From Halichoerus grypus (taxonomy: Eukaryota > Chordata > Mammalia > Carnivora > Phocidae): 64,000 nucleotides of DNA. Of the stretch, positions 1 to 13,200 are shown in pieces. The translations under genes were made by a program, and so were the position numbers. The notes beneath the pieces are model-generated. The model searched no databases, had not been told where the DNA came from, and was given only the letters and a program-made list of their open reading frames with translations. How positions within the stretch are numbered: the stretch's first letter is position 1; each line of letters starts with the position of its first letter. The stretch is taken from positions 12,671,414-12,735,413 of the forward strand of contig NC_135724.1 of assembly GCF_964656455.1 (NCBI RefSeq), read 5' to 3'.

Positions 1-88
1 TTCATGTCAGATCTAGTCTTTCCTTTTATTAGATGAATATCAAAAAATAACCTAGAGTATATAATCAATCTCTGAAATTAGAATAACA

Positions 89-294
89 GGGGCACTTGGG
101 TCACTCAAGCAATTAAGCATCTGCCTTTGGCTCAGGTCATAATCTCAGGGTCTTGTGATGGAGCCCAGTGTCCATAGTCTTGGTGCTCCCTGCTCAGTGG
201 GGAGTCTGCTTCTCCCTCTCCCTTTTCCCGTCCCCCGCTCATGTTTGCTTGTGCTCTCTCTCAAATAAATAAATAAAATATTTTAAAAAAAAGA
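89..294 (+). repeat. Can-SINE (SINEC) tRNA-derived element
   Basis: The head GGGGCACTTGGGTCACTCAAG resembles the tRNA-Lys-derived SINE head. It is followed by a CT-rich middle, AAATAAATAAATAAAA and an A-rich end. The copy is diverged. It lies downstream of SERPINB10. Confidence 0.85.
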
Positions 295-885
295 AATTTG
301 TTCTTCTACTTGATAAGATTTTTAAAAGCAGTGGTATTAGTATGACTACACTTTTACACAAGAATTATTTTTAATAAAATGTTTATTTTTGAAAAGTTTT
401 AGATTCACAGAAAAGTTGCAAAGATAATCCAGGGAATTCTGTATACTCCTAACACCTTTTCCCCAGCGCTAACATCTAACATTACCTTTATACATTTGTT
501 CAAACTAAGAATCCATACATCACCTTTGTAAAGATTTTTCTTTACTCAGTGCGGCATGTGAAATATAAGTGACAATGATAATACAGTGACCAAGTAGTTC
601 AACAATTGTAAGGCATTCAGTTGAATAACATAGTACTTCTGAAATGTAAATAAAAGTCACATTAAGACAAAATGTTAAGTGATAAAAATAAAATTTGCCA
701 TTCTCTCTAGCTAGGTAGATATGATAAAGTCACTAGAATGCATTATTTCAAGGTTTATTTGCTAACATTCAAGTGTGAAAAAGATACAAGCTACAAATTG
801 GTTTTTATTATAATTGTGTTTTTCCATCTTTTGGTGCACTTTTCACACCGGAAGATGGTCTTGTTTGATGAGAGAGATACATGGT
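295..885. other. SERPINB10 3' UTR/downstream flank, no other feature seen
   Basis: This AT-rich sequence just past the SERPINB10 stop probably holds the 3' UTR. I see no second gene and no repeat that I can name. Confidence 0.5.
804..809 (-). terminator. candidate SERPINB10 polyadenylation signal
   Basis: The minus strand reads AATAAA here, 77 bases past the stop. A second AATAAA lies at 754-759, and others lie further down (381-386 region, 24-29). Which one is used cannot be decided from sequence alone. Confidence 0.35.
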
Positions 886-1290
886 CTAGGGGGAGCAGAA
901 TCTCCCATAAAAGAGAATGCTCCCAGTTTTGTTGTACCTGATGAAGAAGAGGAATGGGTGGTTTGCATTAAATTCAATGGAGGGGAGTTGAGTTCGAAAG
1001 CTCACCTCACTCCCAGTGCCAGCCGCAGCCTCTGTGCCTTGTTCGTTTATTTCTACAAAAGACTTGTGGAAAACATTGGACAGAAATAAATTTCTCTCCA
1101 TAGACATTCCTGAGAAATCAGCTCTGCTCTCGTTAAAGGCATCGCTCATCCCCATATTGCTCAGGGTTGACTTGAGATCGTAAGTCTCTTCCAGCCTGAA
1201 CTTGGGGAGCTGCACCTGCACCTGATACAATTCCATCATGTCCGCGCTGGTCCACTCACTCAGCTTCTCATAGGTGATGGCCTTTTCCAG
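886..1290 (-). CDS. SERPINB10: SERPINB10 last exon with reactive-centre loop (residues 264-397)
   Basis: The acceptor AG is at 1291-1292. The exon encodes [13 protein letters not shown] to GRFCSP, then TAG. The hinge is inhibitory in type (small residues at P12-P9). The loop reads [11 protein letters not shown], where human has, as I recall, SEIDIRIRVPS. Predicted P1 Arg362 is kept and P1'-P3' are changed. Confidence 0.96.
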   Translation of the reverse strand: MEKAITYEKLSEWTSADMMELYQVQVQLPKFRLEETYDLKSTLSNMGMSDAFNESRADFSGMSMERNLFLSNVFHKSFVEINEQGTEAAAGTGSEVSFRTQLPSIEFNANHPFLFFIRYNKTGSILFYGRFCSP

Positions 1291-4200
1291 CTGCGGGTGT
1301 GGAACGAGGAGGAGAGAGTCAGTAATTCCAGAGTGGAGTGAGAAATAGTGGTTGGGTGAGACCTCAAGATATTACATACATGAATTACCATCACTCCCAT
1401 TACCCAGGGTAACAAAGCACACACATTTGGAAATTCTTTGTGTAATGAGATTCCTCACACTGTTGCCCTACAGAATCTTTGTTGTGGACCTGAGTAGTTG
1501 CCAGGATACAGGAGAATTAGACCTTGATTCAAAATGGCATAGTTCTATGCCAGCGTGCAAAACATCAACTACACACGGAAATGAGGCAACATAAATATGC
1601 ATTTAGGTGCTGTCTACACAAAAGCATAAACTTTAGAATAAATTATGTGCCGGGGTCCAAAAAGTATCTGTTATATTAACATGGGACACAGCTCTTTGAA
1701 AACAAAATCTGAGATAAAATAAAATGTCTATATAATCACAACAATATGAAATTAGTAACTATAAGCCATGCCAAGAAAAAAGCGAAGGAAAAGTAAAGAA
1801 AGGGAAATCTCCAAATCTTAAGAGTAATGCCTATTTTTTAGTATAGTTTTTGAGAATGTTTTTCTCCTGTTTATATTTTAAATTATCTAAATAATAAATA
1901 TATGTGGATGTATACACCCATATGCATAAGTATATATGAGAAAAAATGTGCTTGATTTTTTTTAAATAAATGTTTGTTTCAAGACGCATGCTTTTGCTAC
2001 TTTGAGAGTTTTCTAGACCCAAGTATTGCTGTCAATGACATACTTGTAGATGGTGTACATTAGTAATCTGACAACATATTCAGGTCAGGAACCTGCACTT
2101 TTAGGAAGAAAGGCTTATCTTACAAGGGTGTGACGCTAATGGTTTAGTGTCCACCATTTGTCTTACTTTTACCATTCTTTCCAGTTTCACAAATTTTATG
2201 ATACCATTTGGAAATCTCTTCTACATTCTAGCAGGGCTGTGGAAACTTAGAAGTATAAAGAATCTGGGACACATGAAAAATTATACACAGTGCAAAGAAA
2301 GCCAGGCCACCCATTGCATGAGAAACTAATGTTCAATTTAAATATACAAATTGCTCAAAAACATGGTGTGACCAAAGTTATGTCAGGCTTCATAGAAATT
2401 TAGCTGATAAGCAAATAATTGAAGGTAGTACTGATACTTAGTACTGATATAGCCTTTTTCTCCTGAAGACTTTATTTAATTAAAATGGATTTTTTTTTCA
2501 AGTTTTGGAAGTCAGAGTCTTGTTTAAAAATGTATATCTCAAGCTAGATTAATGCAAATGATTAAAAAATTAACCTCCAATTAGGTAAGCCCTACCAGAA
2601 GGAGAAGAAAGACCTAAACTGAGGTCAGCTCTGTGACTGGCAAAGAATATATGTATCCGTTGCTCCTGTGGCTGTTTAGCTACCCCATGCTAGAGCCTCT
2701 AGATTACTTAAACTTTCTGAGGAATAGTGATACCCAACTTACAGAGTTTTATAAAATTTAAATGATACTGTGAAGGTAAAGTCCTGAGGGCTCAAGGTAT
2801 GTTGGTTGTCTTCCTCTATAGGAATCAAAGAACAAACAGGGAGACCATGTCTTATGTTTCTCCCCAGAGGAGTAAACACCAGAACCACCTTCGCAGCAGA
2901 CAGACAGTACCTGATCCAGCCCATCGATATCTTCTGGCAGCAGTATAAGCAGGCTGAGATCACGGCTCTCATAGTAGAGTTGAAGGCCCATGGCTTGTGG
3001 CTTTTCAATGTGAAAAACTTGAAGTTTTTCTTTCATGGACATCATTAGCATTGGTTTGCTTGTACTCTATGGGAAGGAAGTAGCAAAATCACTGAGGAAA
3101 TGTTCCACCAAATCCTTAATTTTGTTTTACCATAATTGGTTCCCAGTAGTCTGGGACATTGGCAAAATTGGTGATTCTCTGCAAAATGCTGACTAAGTTA
3201 TTCAGATCTTGCTTTCTGAAATAGGTGTTCTACTGGATAACATTATCAATAAGTGATATGAAGGTTTCTTTTTATAATGCTATCGTGGCAACCTCTATAA
3301 ATCATAGCAAGCTGGATCCCACTGAACACTTTAAAAAATATCTAAGCTTAGGCAAACTATGCCAATGTCAATGATTCAGAAACTGAATAAGGTGTATTTC
3401 ACATGCAAACATTTGAGAAAGTATTTTAGTATCATAAACACTGACATTTACTATGAGAATAAAAAGACAATAGGCTAGGAAGAAATACTTGCAAAACACA
3501 TATCTGATAAAGGACTGGTATCAAAATATATAAAGAACTTTTAAAAACTCAATGATAATAAAAGAACCCAATTTTAAAAATGGTTAAAAGATATGATACC
3601 TCGCCGAAGGAAGACATGCAGCATATGAAGAGATGCTCAATCATACATCATTAGGGAATTGCAAATTAGAACAATGAGATAGCACTACAGACCTTTTAGC
3701 GTGGCTGAAAGTCCAAAACACTGACAATATCAACTGCTGACAAAGGTGTGGAGAAACAGGAACTATTGTTCCCTGACCATGGGAATGCAAAGTGGAAGCC
3801 ACTTCCAGAGACAGTTTGGCAGGTTCTTACAAAGCTAAACATAGTATTACCATATGATCCAGCAAGTGTGCTCCTGAGTATTTACCAGAATGAGTTAAAA
3901 ACTTATGTCCACACAAAATCTTGCACATAGATATTTATAGCACCTTTATTCCTAATTGCCAAAAATTGGAAGCAGCCAAGATGTCCTTCAATAGGTGAAT
4001 GGCTAAACAAACTGCAATACGTCCAGATAATGGAATATTATTCAACAGTAAAGTAAAACGATCTATCAAGCCAGGGAAAGACAGGGAGAAAGCTTAAATC
4101 TATTGCCTATTGCTTAATGGAAGAAGCCCGTCTGAAAAGTCTACATACTATATAATTCCAACTACATGACGCTCCAGAAAAAGTAAAACAATAGAGACAG

Positions 4201-7200
4201 TAAAAAGATCAGTGCTTCCCGGGTATTTAGGAGGAGGGATGAACGGGTGGAGTACAGGGCATTTTTTTAGGGCAGTTAAACTATTCCATATGATACCAGA
4301 ATGGCGGTGGATACATGACTATGCATTAGTCAAAGCCCGTAGAACTATACAAGACCAAAAGTGAACCCTAGTGAACTATAGACTTCAACTAATAAAAATG
4401 TATCAATATTGGCTCATTAACTGTAACAAAGGCACCACATTAATGCAAAATGTTAATAATAAGGGAAACTATGTGGGGGGTGATATATGGGAACTCTACT
4501 TTCCTCTCATTTTTGCTGCAAACCTAAAAATGCTCTTTAAAAAAGTTTATTTATAGTAAAGCCAATGGTAATACAAAAACAAAACCCTGCAATTCAGATG
4601 TTGTAGACATATGTTACTTATCCATTCTATAGGGAGCTGTTAATCACAAAGTCCTACCCATCTGCTAATGTAGTGGTCATATGACTAGGGCTGTTCATTC
4701 AGGATACTTCATGATACAGTGATTTTTCAGGGATGAGCACATGAATGGCACAACACAGAGTCCTCCTTTGGGAGCATTCTGTTAGAGCTAGCAGCAAAGA
4801 CTATCTACCAGGGTTGTGAACCTCGAAGGCTGACAAGGGGGCAACGATATTCCCTGGTCATATAGAGAAATTGTATCTTCAGTATTAGAGAATGAAGGCA
4901 ACAACCAGAGGGAGTGGAGGTGGTGGGAGTGGGGGTAGAGAGAGACAGAGAAGTGAGATTATGTCTTGAGACTCCCTGGACATCTCAGTTCCTCTTAGTT
5001 ATGTAATGAATGCTAATATAATTCCCATTTTACTGGCCCATTTTGGAATGCTATTTTATCACTTGCAACTGAAAATTCCTTGTGGATATACTAGGCCAGG
5101 TAACTCTCCAGCTCATTTCTGGTTAGCCTATTCGATTATATGTTTGGTCCTTTCCCCATCTTTATCCCACTGATTGAGAACTGCCTATTGCACACATCCA
5201 CACGATTACTATGGATGGTAATCATCCTACTGTACCACCCACCTACTGTGGTAGGTCCTTGGCAGCACTATTTATGTGAGAAGACCCACCACAGGACTAA
5301 ACAGCTTTAACAAATGTTGGCTAATCAATTCCTTTCCTAGGAATTTAAAATGAGATCTATTATACTGGTCTCTAAAACAGAGGCAGTGTTGTGAGTAGCC
5401 ATGTTCTGCCAGTGTGAACTGGGAAGAAGAGGAAGTTAGACTTCAGCCTGAGGGAAGAACGGTGGGAGAAACAGAGTTGAAAGGATAAAGACTGAATCTT
5501 GACTACATGTGAATCCTTGTTTCCACTCAAGTTCCAAGACCCAGCCACATTCCAGCCCTTAGATTCTAGGGGATCTGTCACCTTATATTAGTCTCCCTTC
5601 TTACTGTAGAGGGTTCCTATCACAAAAACAAGTGTGTTGTGTCCTAACACAAAGAGAAAACAATGGAAGAGATGAGATTTTAAATGTGTATTTCTTTTAC
5701 TTATGGAAGGATAAGAATTTGGTAGAAGAGTATTGATCTAGTAGAACAAGAACAGAACTAATAGTGAAGAGTTGGGGGTTACAGTTCTGGTAGATTTCTA
5801 ACTTAGTCATGGCTCCAGTCACTTTGACAGCTGGAAAATAAATATAATAACTACCTTATCTATTCTACCATAGTCGTAGGGGGGACTAAGTGATAAAATA
5901 TGTGAATAGTCTATTTTCAGAGAAGAAACAATGAAAGAGGAATTCCCAGGTGGGATGGACCTGGCTTTTAGCTCAGCCATCCCTGCCCTGGTAATAGCCA
6001 GACTTTCCAGGAACATATATTCAGAAAGAAGAATGAATTTCAAATAGAACCTCCTTTACAATGCCATGTAAAAACCCATGCTGATTATTAAAAGGTTTTT
6101 ACCTTGTTTATTCTGAAAGGCTTTTCTGTGGTGTTTTGGACTAAAAATTGATGTTCCCAGATTCCTTTAAAGTAAAGGGCGTTCACCAGAACCATTCTTG
6201 TTGCAAAATCCACAGCATCATCAGGTAGGAGATTTTGGATTTTTCCTACAAGAACAAAAGGACAGATTACAAATGGTAGAGTTACATCCTGGAATATGCC
6301 ACACTTATAAAAATGATAATTATGAAATACTGCTAAGTGATAATATCTTATATCCACCAATGATAGTTAGCATTAATAGAATATTACTAACAGGTCCTAT
6401 TTAAATTTCATCTACTGTTCCAATAAAGTCCTTCTTCTGGACTAGAAATCAATCCAAGATCTCAAAATCTCAAGTTGTGTTTAAGTGTCAATTCATCTTA
6501 GTGCCTTTGAATCTGGGATAGTTCCTCATTCCTTCTTTGGCTTTCATGACTTTGACACTTTGCTCCCTCATTTCTCAGTTCAGATTTGTCTGATATTTCC
6601 TCAATTGTATCCCCCCAGAAAGGTATGTTAGGCCCTCACTACCAGTCCCTGTGAATGTGCTCTTATTTGGAAATAGGGTCTCTGCAGATCTAATCAAGTT
6701 AAGATGAGGTCATCCTGGATTAGGGTAGCTCTAATCTAATAACTGATGTCCTTACAAGAGGAGGAAAATTTGAACATAGACACAGAGAGAGGACAGGACT
6801 ATGTGAAAACACAGACATAGGACAGATGTAAAGAAGATTATGGGCCATCAGAGGCAGAGACTGAAGTGTCCATAAGCCAAGGGATGTCAAGGATTGCCAA
6901 CAACACCAGAAGCAAGGAGGGAAGCATGGAATAGTGCCTTCCCTAGAGCATTTAGAGGAAGCGTGGCCCTGCTCATATCTTGATTTCAGACTCGAAGCCT
7001 CTGGAACTGTGGGAGAATACCTTTCTATTGTTTGAAACCATCCACCTTGTGGTAATTTGTCATGGCAGCCCTAGGCCACCAATACAACCACAGAAGCATT
7101 GTTACGTGCCTCTCAATGAATCATACTAGGAAATAAATTATGTTCCTATTTCCCACCATGGGTGATGTTAACTTTGATGATTTGATTCCCACAGGCTTCT

Positions 7201-10200
7201 CACTGTGAAATGATGACTTTTCCCTTTGTAATTCATAAGTATCATGTGGGGAGCTACTTGGTGACCACATAAAGTTCCTGTTTCTCATCAAATTTTTGCC
7301 CACCAATTTTAGCATTCATTGATGATCTTGCTTGAAGCAATGTTGACTGTAGTGTTTGCCAAATGGTGATTTTCAATTTCCACTATTCCTTCTACATTTA
7401 TGAACTGGAATTCTACTATGAGGAAGAACTTTCCCATCTCTTCCTTTCATTTAGGTATTCAATAATTTATATCAGTATAGACTCATGGATATTTGTTTAC
7501 CCTATGGGTTATAATTTATTACTATCATTATCTATTTTGCTGCTCAAATTGTCCAAAATTTGGTTATTGGAAACCTCCTCAAGTTGGCCCCTATGTCCTT
7601 CTGACATGTTCTCAAATATTTTGAGCATTTCTCTACTTTCTGGTACCAAAATGTATCCTAAGGTTTATCTGGTACTTTCCATGTCCCAGCCCTAGAATTG
7701 GCATTTCTTCTTCTAGGAACCCTGGTTATTTTTTTTTTTTTTTGAAGGATGGCTTTTAGAAATCAAGATGTGGAAGTTAGCTATGCACATTATTACTGGT
7801 GTGTCATTGCTCAGCAGAGAAAGCTAGAAAATACATGTATTATACACACATCTGTAAATATTTCCAATATCTATCTAATTCTCTGTCTGCTTATATATTA
7901 AAGATGAGGAAGTCATATTGATATCTCCTATTCCAATCCAGCACCATGGGGTTCATGCTCACCTCTGCTTTTCCTTATTTTCAATTCCTTTCTCTGTCAG
8001 TGAAAAACCTGGCCCTTATTATTTCCAATGTATTTACTTATTTGCTCAGTCCTAGAATATACATAAAATAGTTTCAGAATGGCTAACCCATTCTCCTATG
8101 AAAAGCAAATTTGATAACTTTGTGTACAGTTTTCTTTTTAAAGCCTTAGAATATATAAACAAAATATTGTTTTTCTAGAACAAATATTTGTTGAAAAGAA
8201 TAATTCTGAAACAGGAATGCAAACCAAGAAAAGATGCTATTGAAAGACATTTTGAAGAGAAAATACAGATGGATTAGACTGATAGGTGAAACCACAGCAT
8301 GTACACACACACACACCAGAGGACTGTTGAGCAAGTCCAAGTGTTATCCAGGGAGTTGGAACCTCAAAGGCCATGACAATGGAGCTCGTTCGGAAATGGG
8401 GAGTGTCAATGGGATTGAGGGAATTATTCCATTTACAGCAATTATTCTTAGCCTTGACTATCAATTAGAATCACCTGAGGATTAAGAAATACTGATGCCT
8501 GAGCCTCACTCTGAGAGATATGAATTAATTCATCTGGGGTTGGACTTGGGAATTAGTAAACTTAGCTTCATGTGTACAAGGACTGAGAGCCACTGGTTTG
8601 GAGTCATTTGGTCTAATGGTCTTTTTTTTTTAAAGACTCTATTTATTTATTTGACAGAGGCAGAGATAGCGAGACCAGGAGCATAAGCAGCGGGAGTGGG
8701 AGAGGGAGAGCAGGCCTCCCGCCGAGCAGGGAGCCCGATGCGGGACTCGATCCCAGAACCCTGGGATCATGACCTGAGCCGAAGGCAGCCACTCAACCGA
8801 CTGAGCCACCCAGGCGTCCCTCTAATGGTCTTTATACCCCCGTGTGCCAACAATGGGTAGCAAATATGTCCGCTTGCAGGTTATTGCATTGAGCAAGGAC
8901 ACCCATGCCACAGTGGGGTCAGGACACAGTGGGGTAATAAACACACGTAATAAAACTTTTTAAAAATAATTAAGAACAACTACAATTAGGTCTATTTAAC
9001 TTCTCGATTTCCCTTTATTGTTACAAACAAAAAGTAGGTTTGGAAAACAATAGTAGGTAAGTGAACTATAATAAAACAACAATTAAATGAAATCCAGAGC
9101 CCTGGCTTTCCATTTCTAGGGGTTTGCTGGTAAACTGGCTCCAGGTAGGGGTGGGGGAGAAGGAGACTCCTGATTTGTAGCCTATTTCTGAGGTGTAAAT
9201 ATTCTCGCCATATTGATTTCAAGCTACCAACATGGAAGTCTCTGAAAGGGGGGTTAGGAAGACATGCGCACGCACAGCCAACGGGCTCCATGAGCCTGAC
9301 TGCACGAGCGCACACCCCGCCGGCAGTAGTCCTCACCCCATCAGAAGCACCTGTGCAGCTTTTTAAAAAGTTCTGGGGGCAGCACTTCTAGAGATTCCAG
9401 TGGATCTGAGGTATGACTTGGACGTGTCTATTCAAAACAACCCTCCCTCACCTATGAAACAAACATTTTGGTTTTAACAATTAAATTTGAATTTGATTTT
9501 AAATGCTGACATCAGAACTTTCTAAATCATTTTAGTATGCGTTTTTGTATCTTATTAAAGACAGTATGTTAAACTTAATTTACAATTTCTTTGATGATTC
9601 ACCATGGGGAGGCCGTCTACATCATTTTTTTAATCTTTATTTTTGCACAGAAGTTTTATTCTCTAAAAGCTCTTTGTCATTTTTAATCAAGTATTCTATC
9701 ATTTGATAGAGTTGTATATGCAAATAGAGAACATATCGAGGATTGAGTTTTGCACAGACTTATCTCAAGTTGGTTGAGATCCAGATGATTTAAGTTGTGT
9801 TGCATTATTCTCTGGGTTCATATGTTTTCAGAGAAACCAGCCTCTTGAGCCCACAGCTGTGTTAAGATATGTAAAATATAATTATTTTATAAAGGATGTA
9901 CAAAATGTAGTCGAATACAACTTCAAATTAACAGAGCCAAATTCGACCATGATTTTGCTATACTCTTTAGAGCTAAAGTGCCACCTATTGGCTGGTTCAT
10001 TGCACACACCCTTGGTAGTTTGAGGTCATGGGAAGGACAATCTTCGAAGATATTCAGGGTAAGTCCTGCTGAGCACAGAGTTATTAATGTGACACTAGAG
10101 TGCCCAGTGTGCCAAGCACATGATAGATTTTGAGATTACAAACATGTAGACAATAACCTTCCCCAACACCCACTTTTAAGTAGCTTATAGACTATAAAGA

Positions 10201-13200
10201 AGACAAACCAGAAAAAAATTTGGAACATGTAACTGACACTATCACTGAGACTTTGACTCTGAATGCTGTATGTCCAAGTAGTCCACATGGCTACTTGAAA
10301 GAAGGTCTATTTGGAACCTTAAGGAAAGAAGCTTCTTTTAGGTGGTTCAGATGGAACGTAGTCATGCTGAAGAGTTTCTAGCAACTTCCCTTAAGGATGT
10401 GCAGAACTCTGCCTTGACAAAGTCAAAGTTCCTAAATAGCTGATTCATTCTTTACCTTATTTGGTGTTGAATAGCCCTCAAATAGCCGATATTTGTGTTC
10501 AGTACGTAAAGAGAAAATACAGAAACGACAGCTTTCTTCCTCTTTAGAAGATTCCACTTCTAAGAAATAGAGCCAGCCTTGCCAGCTGGAGCAATGAAGT
10601 CATGGGATGCAGGCAATAGGGGCTTAATAAAAGATTCTGACCGTGCCCTGGGTTAGTTTATTTTGGAGGAACTCTCATTTCACGAGTAGTGTGACAATGG
10701 AGGATTTTTCCAAGTGTGTCTATCCTTTATTTTGACCCTATAGTAACTATAATCTGAAGTCTACTCTTTCCTCCCTATCTGTAGGGCTCCCCCTTCTCTT
10801 CTAGAAAACACAGCAGACACTGGGTCAGGAATTTGAGACCTCAGATTTAGTTCAGCCCCAGACTATTCTTACAGCCACGTCTGCCATGTTGAATTTGTGT
10901 TGGATATTACAACACACTTTTGCCTTTACAATCCCATTTGGTCCTCCTGCCAACTGAAACCATACAAGTGCTCAGTAAATGCTAGCTAATCTATGATTCT
11001 AAAAACAGGCTTGCTTTTGAATGAATCCAAATCAGGTGTAAGTTAAGTAAAATGGTCACTCTTGCCTCACCATGGCTTCTGAGTCACTAGTTCAATGAAA
11101 AAGGAACTGAGAATTCAGGGCTGCCAACTTCCTCGGGGCACTTCAGTAAACGTTAACGTTCTGAACAACGACAATTAGCAGGCCTGCTGTGTGTTAGTGA
11201 TTCAAAGCTGAAACTCACATCAGGCAGCATCATTGCCCTTGGGCTCTTGAGTCTAGTAGGGGAGGCTTCAGCAGTTAACTTCAATAACAGTGCGGTGCAA
11301 GTCAAAGTGAACTTTCACACTGAGTGCTGTGTGAGCAAAGAGAGAGGCAGAAATAAACTATTGGGACTTCATCAAGATAAAAAGCTTCTGCACTGCAAAG
11401 GAAACAATCAACAGAACTAAAAGGCAGCCTATGGAATGGGAGAAGATAATTGCAAATGACATATCTGATAAAGGGTTAGTATCCAAAATAAATAAAAAAC
11501 TTACAAAACTCAACATCCCCAAAATGAATAATCCACTTAAGAAATGGGCAGAAGCCATGAATAGACATTTTTCCAAAGAAGACATCCACATGGCCAACAG
11601 ACACATGAGAAGATGCTCAACATCACTGATCATCAGGGAAATGCAAATCAGAACTACAATGAGATATGACCTCACAACTGTTAGAATGGCTAAAATCAAC
11701 AACACAAGAAGTAACAGGTGCTGGCGAGGATGCGGAGAAAGGGGAACCCTCTTGCACTCTTGGTGGGAATGCAAACTGGTGCAGCCACTCTGGAAAACAG
11801 TATGGAGGCTCCTCGAAAAGTTAAAAATAGAAGTACCCTACCACCCAGCAATTGTACTAGTAGATATTTACCCAAAGGTACAAAAATACGAATTCAAAGG
11901 GATACATGTACCCTGAAGTTTATAGCAGCATTACCAACAATAGCCAAGTTATGGAAACAGCCCAAGTGTCCATCGACTGATAAAGGGATAAAAAAGATGT
12001 GGTGTATATATACAATGGAATATTACTCAGTCATAAAAAAGAATGAAATCTTGCCATTTGCAATGATGTGGATGGAACTAGAGGGTATTATGTTAAGTGA
12101 AATAAGTCAGTCAGAGAAAGACAAATAGCATATGATTTCACTCATGTGGAATTTAAGAACAAAACAAATGATCATAGGGAAAAAAAGAGAGAGGAAAACC
12201 AAGAAACAGACTCTTTACTACAGAGAACACACTGAGGGTCACCAGAGGGGAGGTGAGCAGGGAGATGGGCTAAACAAGTGATGAGGATTGAGGGGACTTG
12301 TGATGAGCACCGGGTTGAATCAGTAAATTTTAGTGTTGAATCACTAAATTTTAACCTGAAACTAATATTACACTATATGTTAATTGGAATTTAAATAAAA
12401 AATTAAAAAATTAAAATTAAAAAATTTTAAAAGAAATAGAACACTCAACTTTTAGGTGAGTGTGTGGCTACGTAACTACAAACTGCATCTTATAGATCAT
12501 TATTACAGCAAGTCTAGGTGACCAACTATCCTGGCTTGCCTGGGACCGAGAGGCCTTCAGGTGGAAAATCCAGGCAAGTCCCAAGTAGATCACGACAGGT
12601 GTGTCCCTGGAGCCTAAAGCACACCATGTAGCTGAGTTTGGGATATGGGTGCAATTGATGTGTGAAACTTTCAGGTCATCTCTTTAAATGCAAAGAGGCT
12701 TTCTCTTCCCCATTTTCTGGTGACTTTAAAATGACACATGCAAGAATCATCTTAGACTTAAATACGAAAACCATGTTTTGAGGGTGGCGGAGCTGGCCCC
12801 CCAGTCTGGGTCTCTGGATTGCCTCAGCAAACAGAATGCTTATCTGCCTTTTGACTATTACGTGAAAAAAATAAACTTCTACCCTATCGTTAAGCCACTG
12901 TATTCCAGGTCTCTCTGCTACGGCAGCTTAGCCCCCTACTCTCATACCTGACCTGATTTTGAAAATTACTTAAGATTATATAACACATTTAATGCCACAA
13001 TTTTGTTATTAATTACTAGCTATTTTTCTTTGGAAATCACAAATGTAGCAGTATTTCAACTTTTCCTTTTGCACTGTCCTGCTTTTTTGCCCCTGGGCTC
13101 CTCTTTAGAATTATTGGGATATAAGAATTTTCTTGTCCACTTAGTAAAGTGGGTATCTTGACTTATATGTTTTAGATAAGACTTATTGGGAAAGCTGTGG

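Noticed and set aside
3065..3066. Alternative acceptor two bases downstream for the SERPINB10 exon at 2911-3066
   Set aside because: It would break the phase-0 junction with the preceding exon; the upstream AG keeps the frame and the alignment to human.
11431..12128. Two overlapping open frames of 161 and 136 codons as a gene
   Set aside because: They are the frameshifted C-terminus of L1 ORF2.
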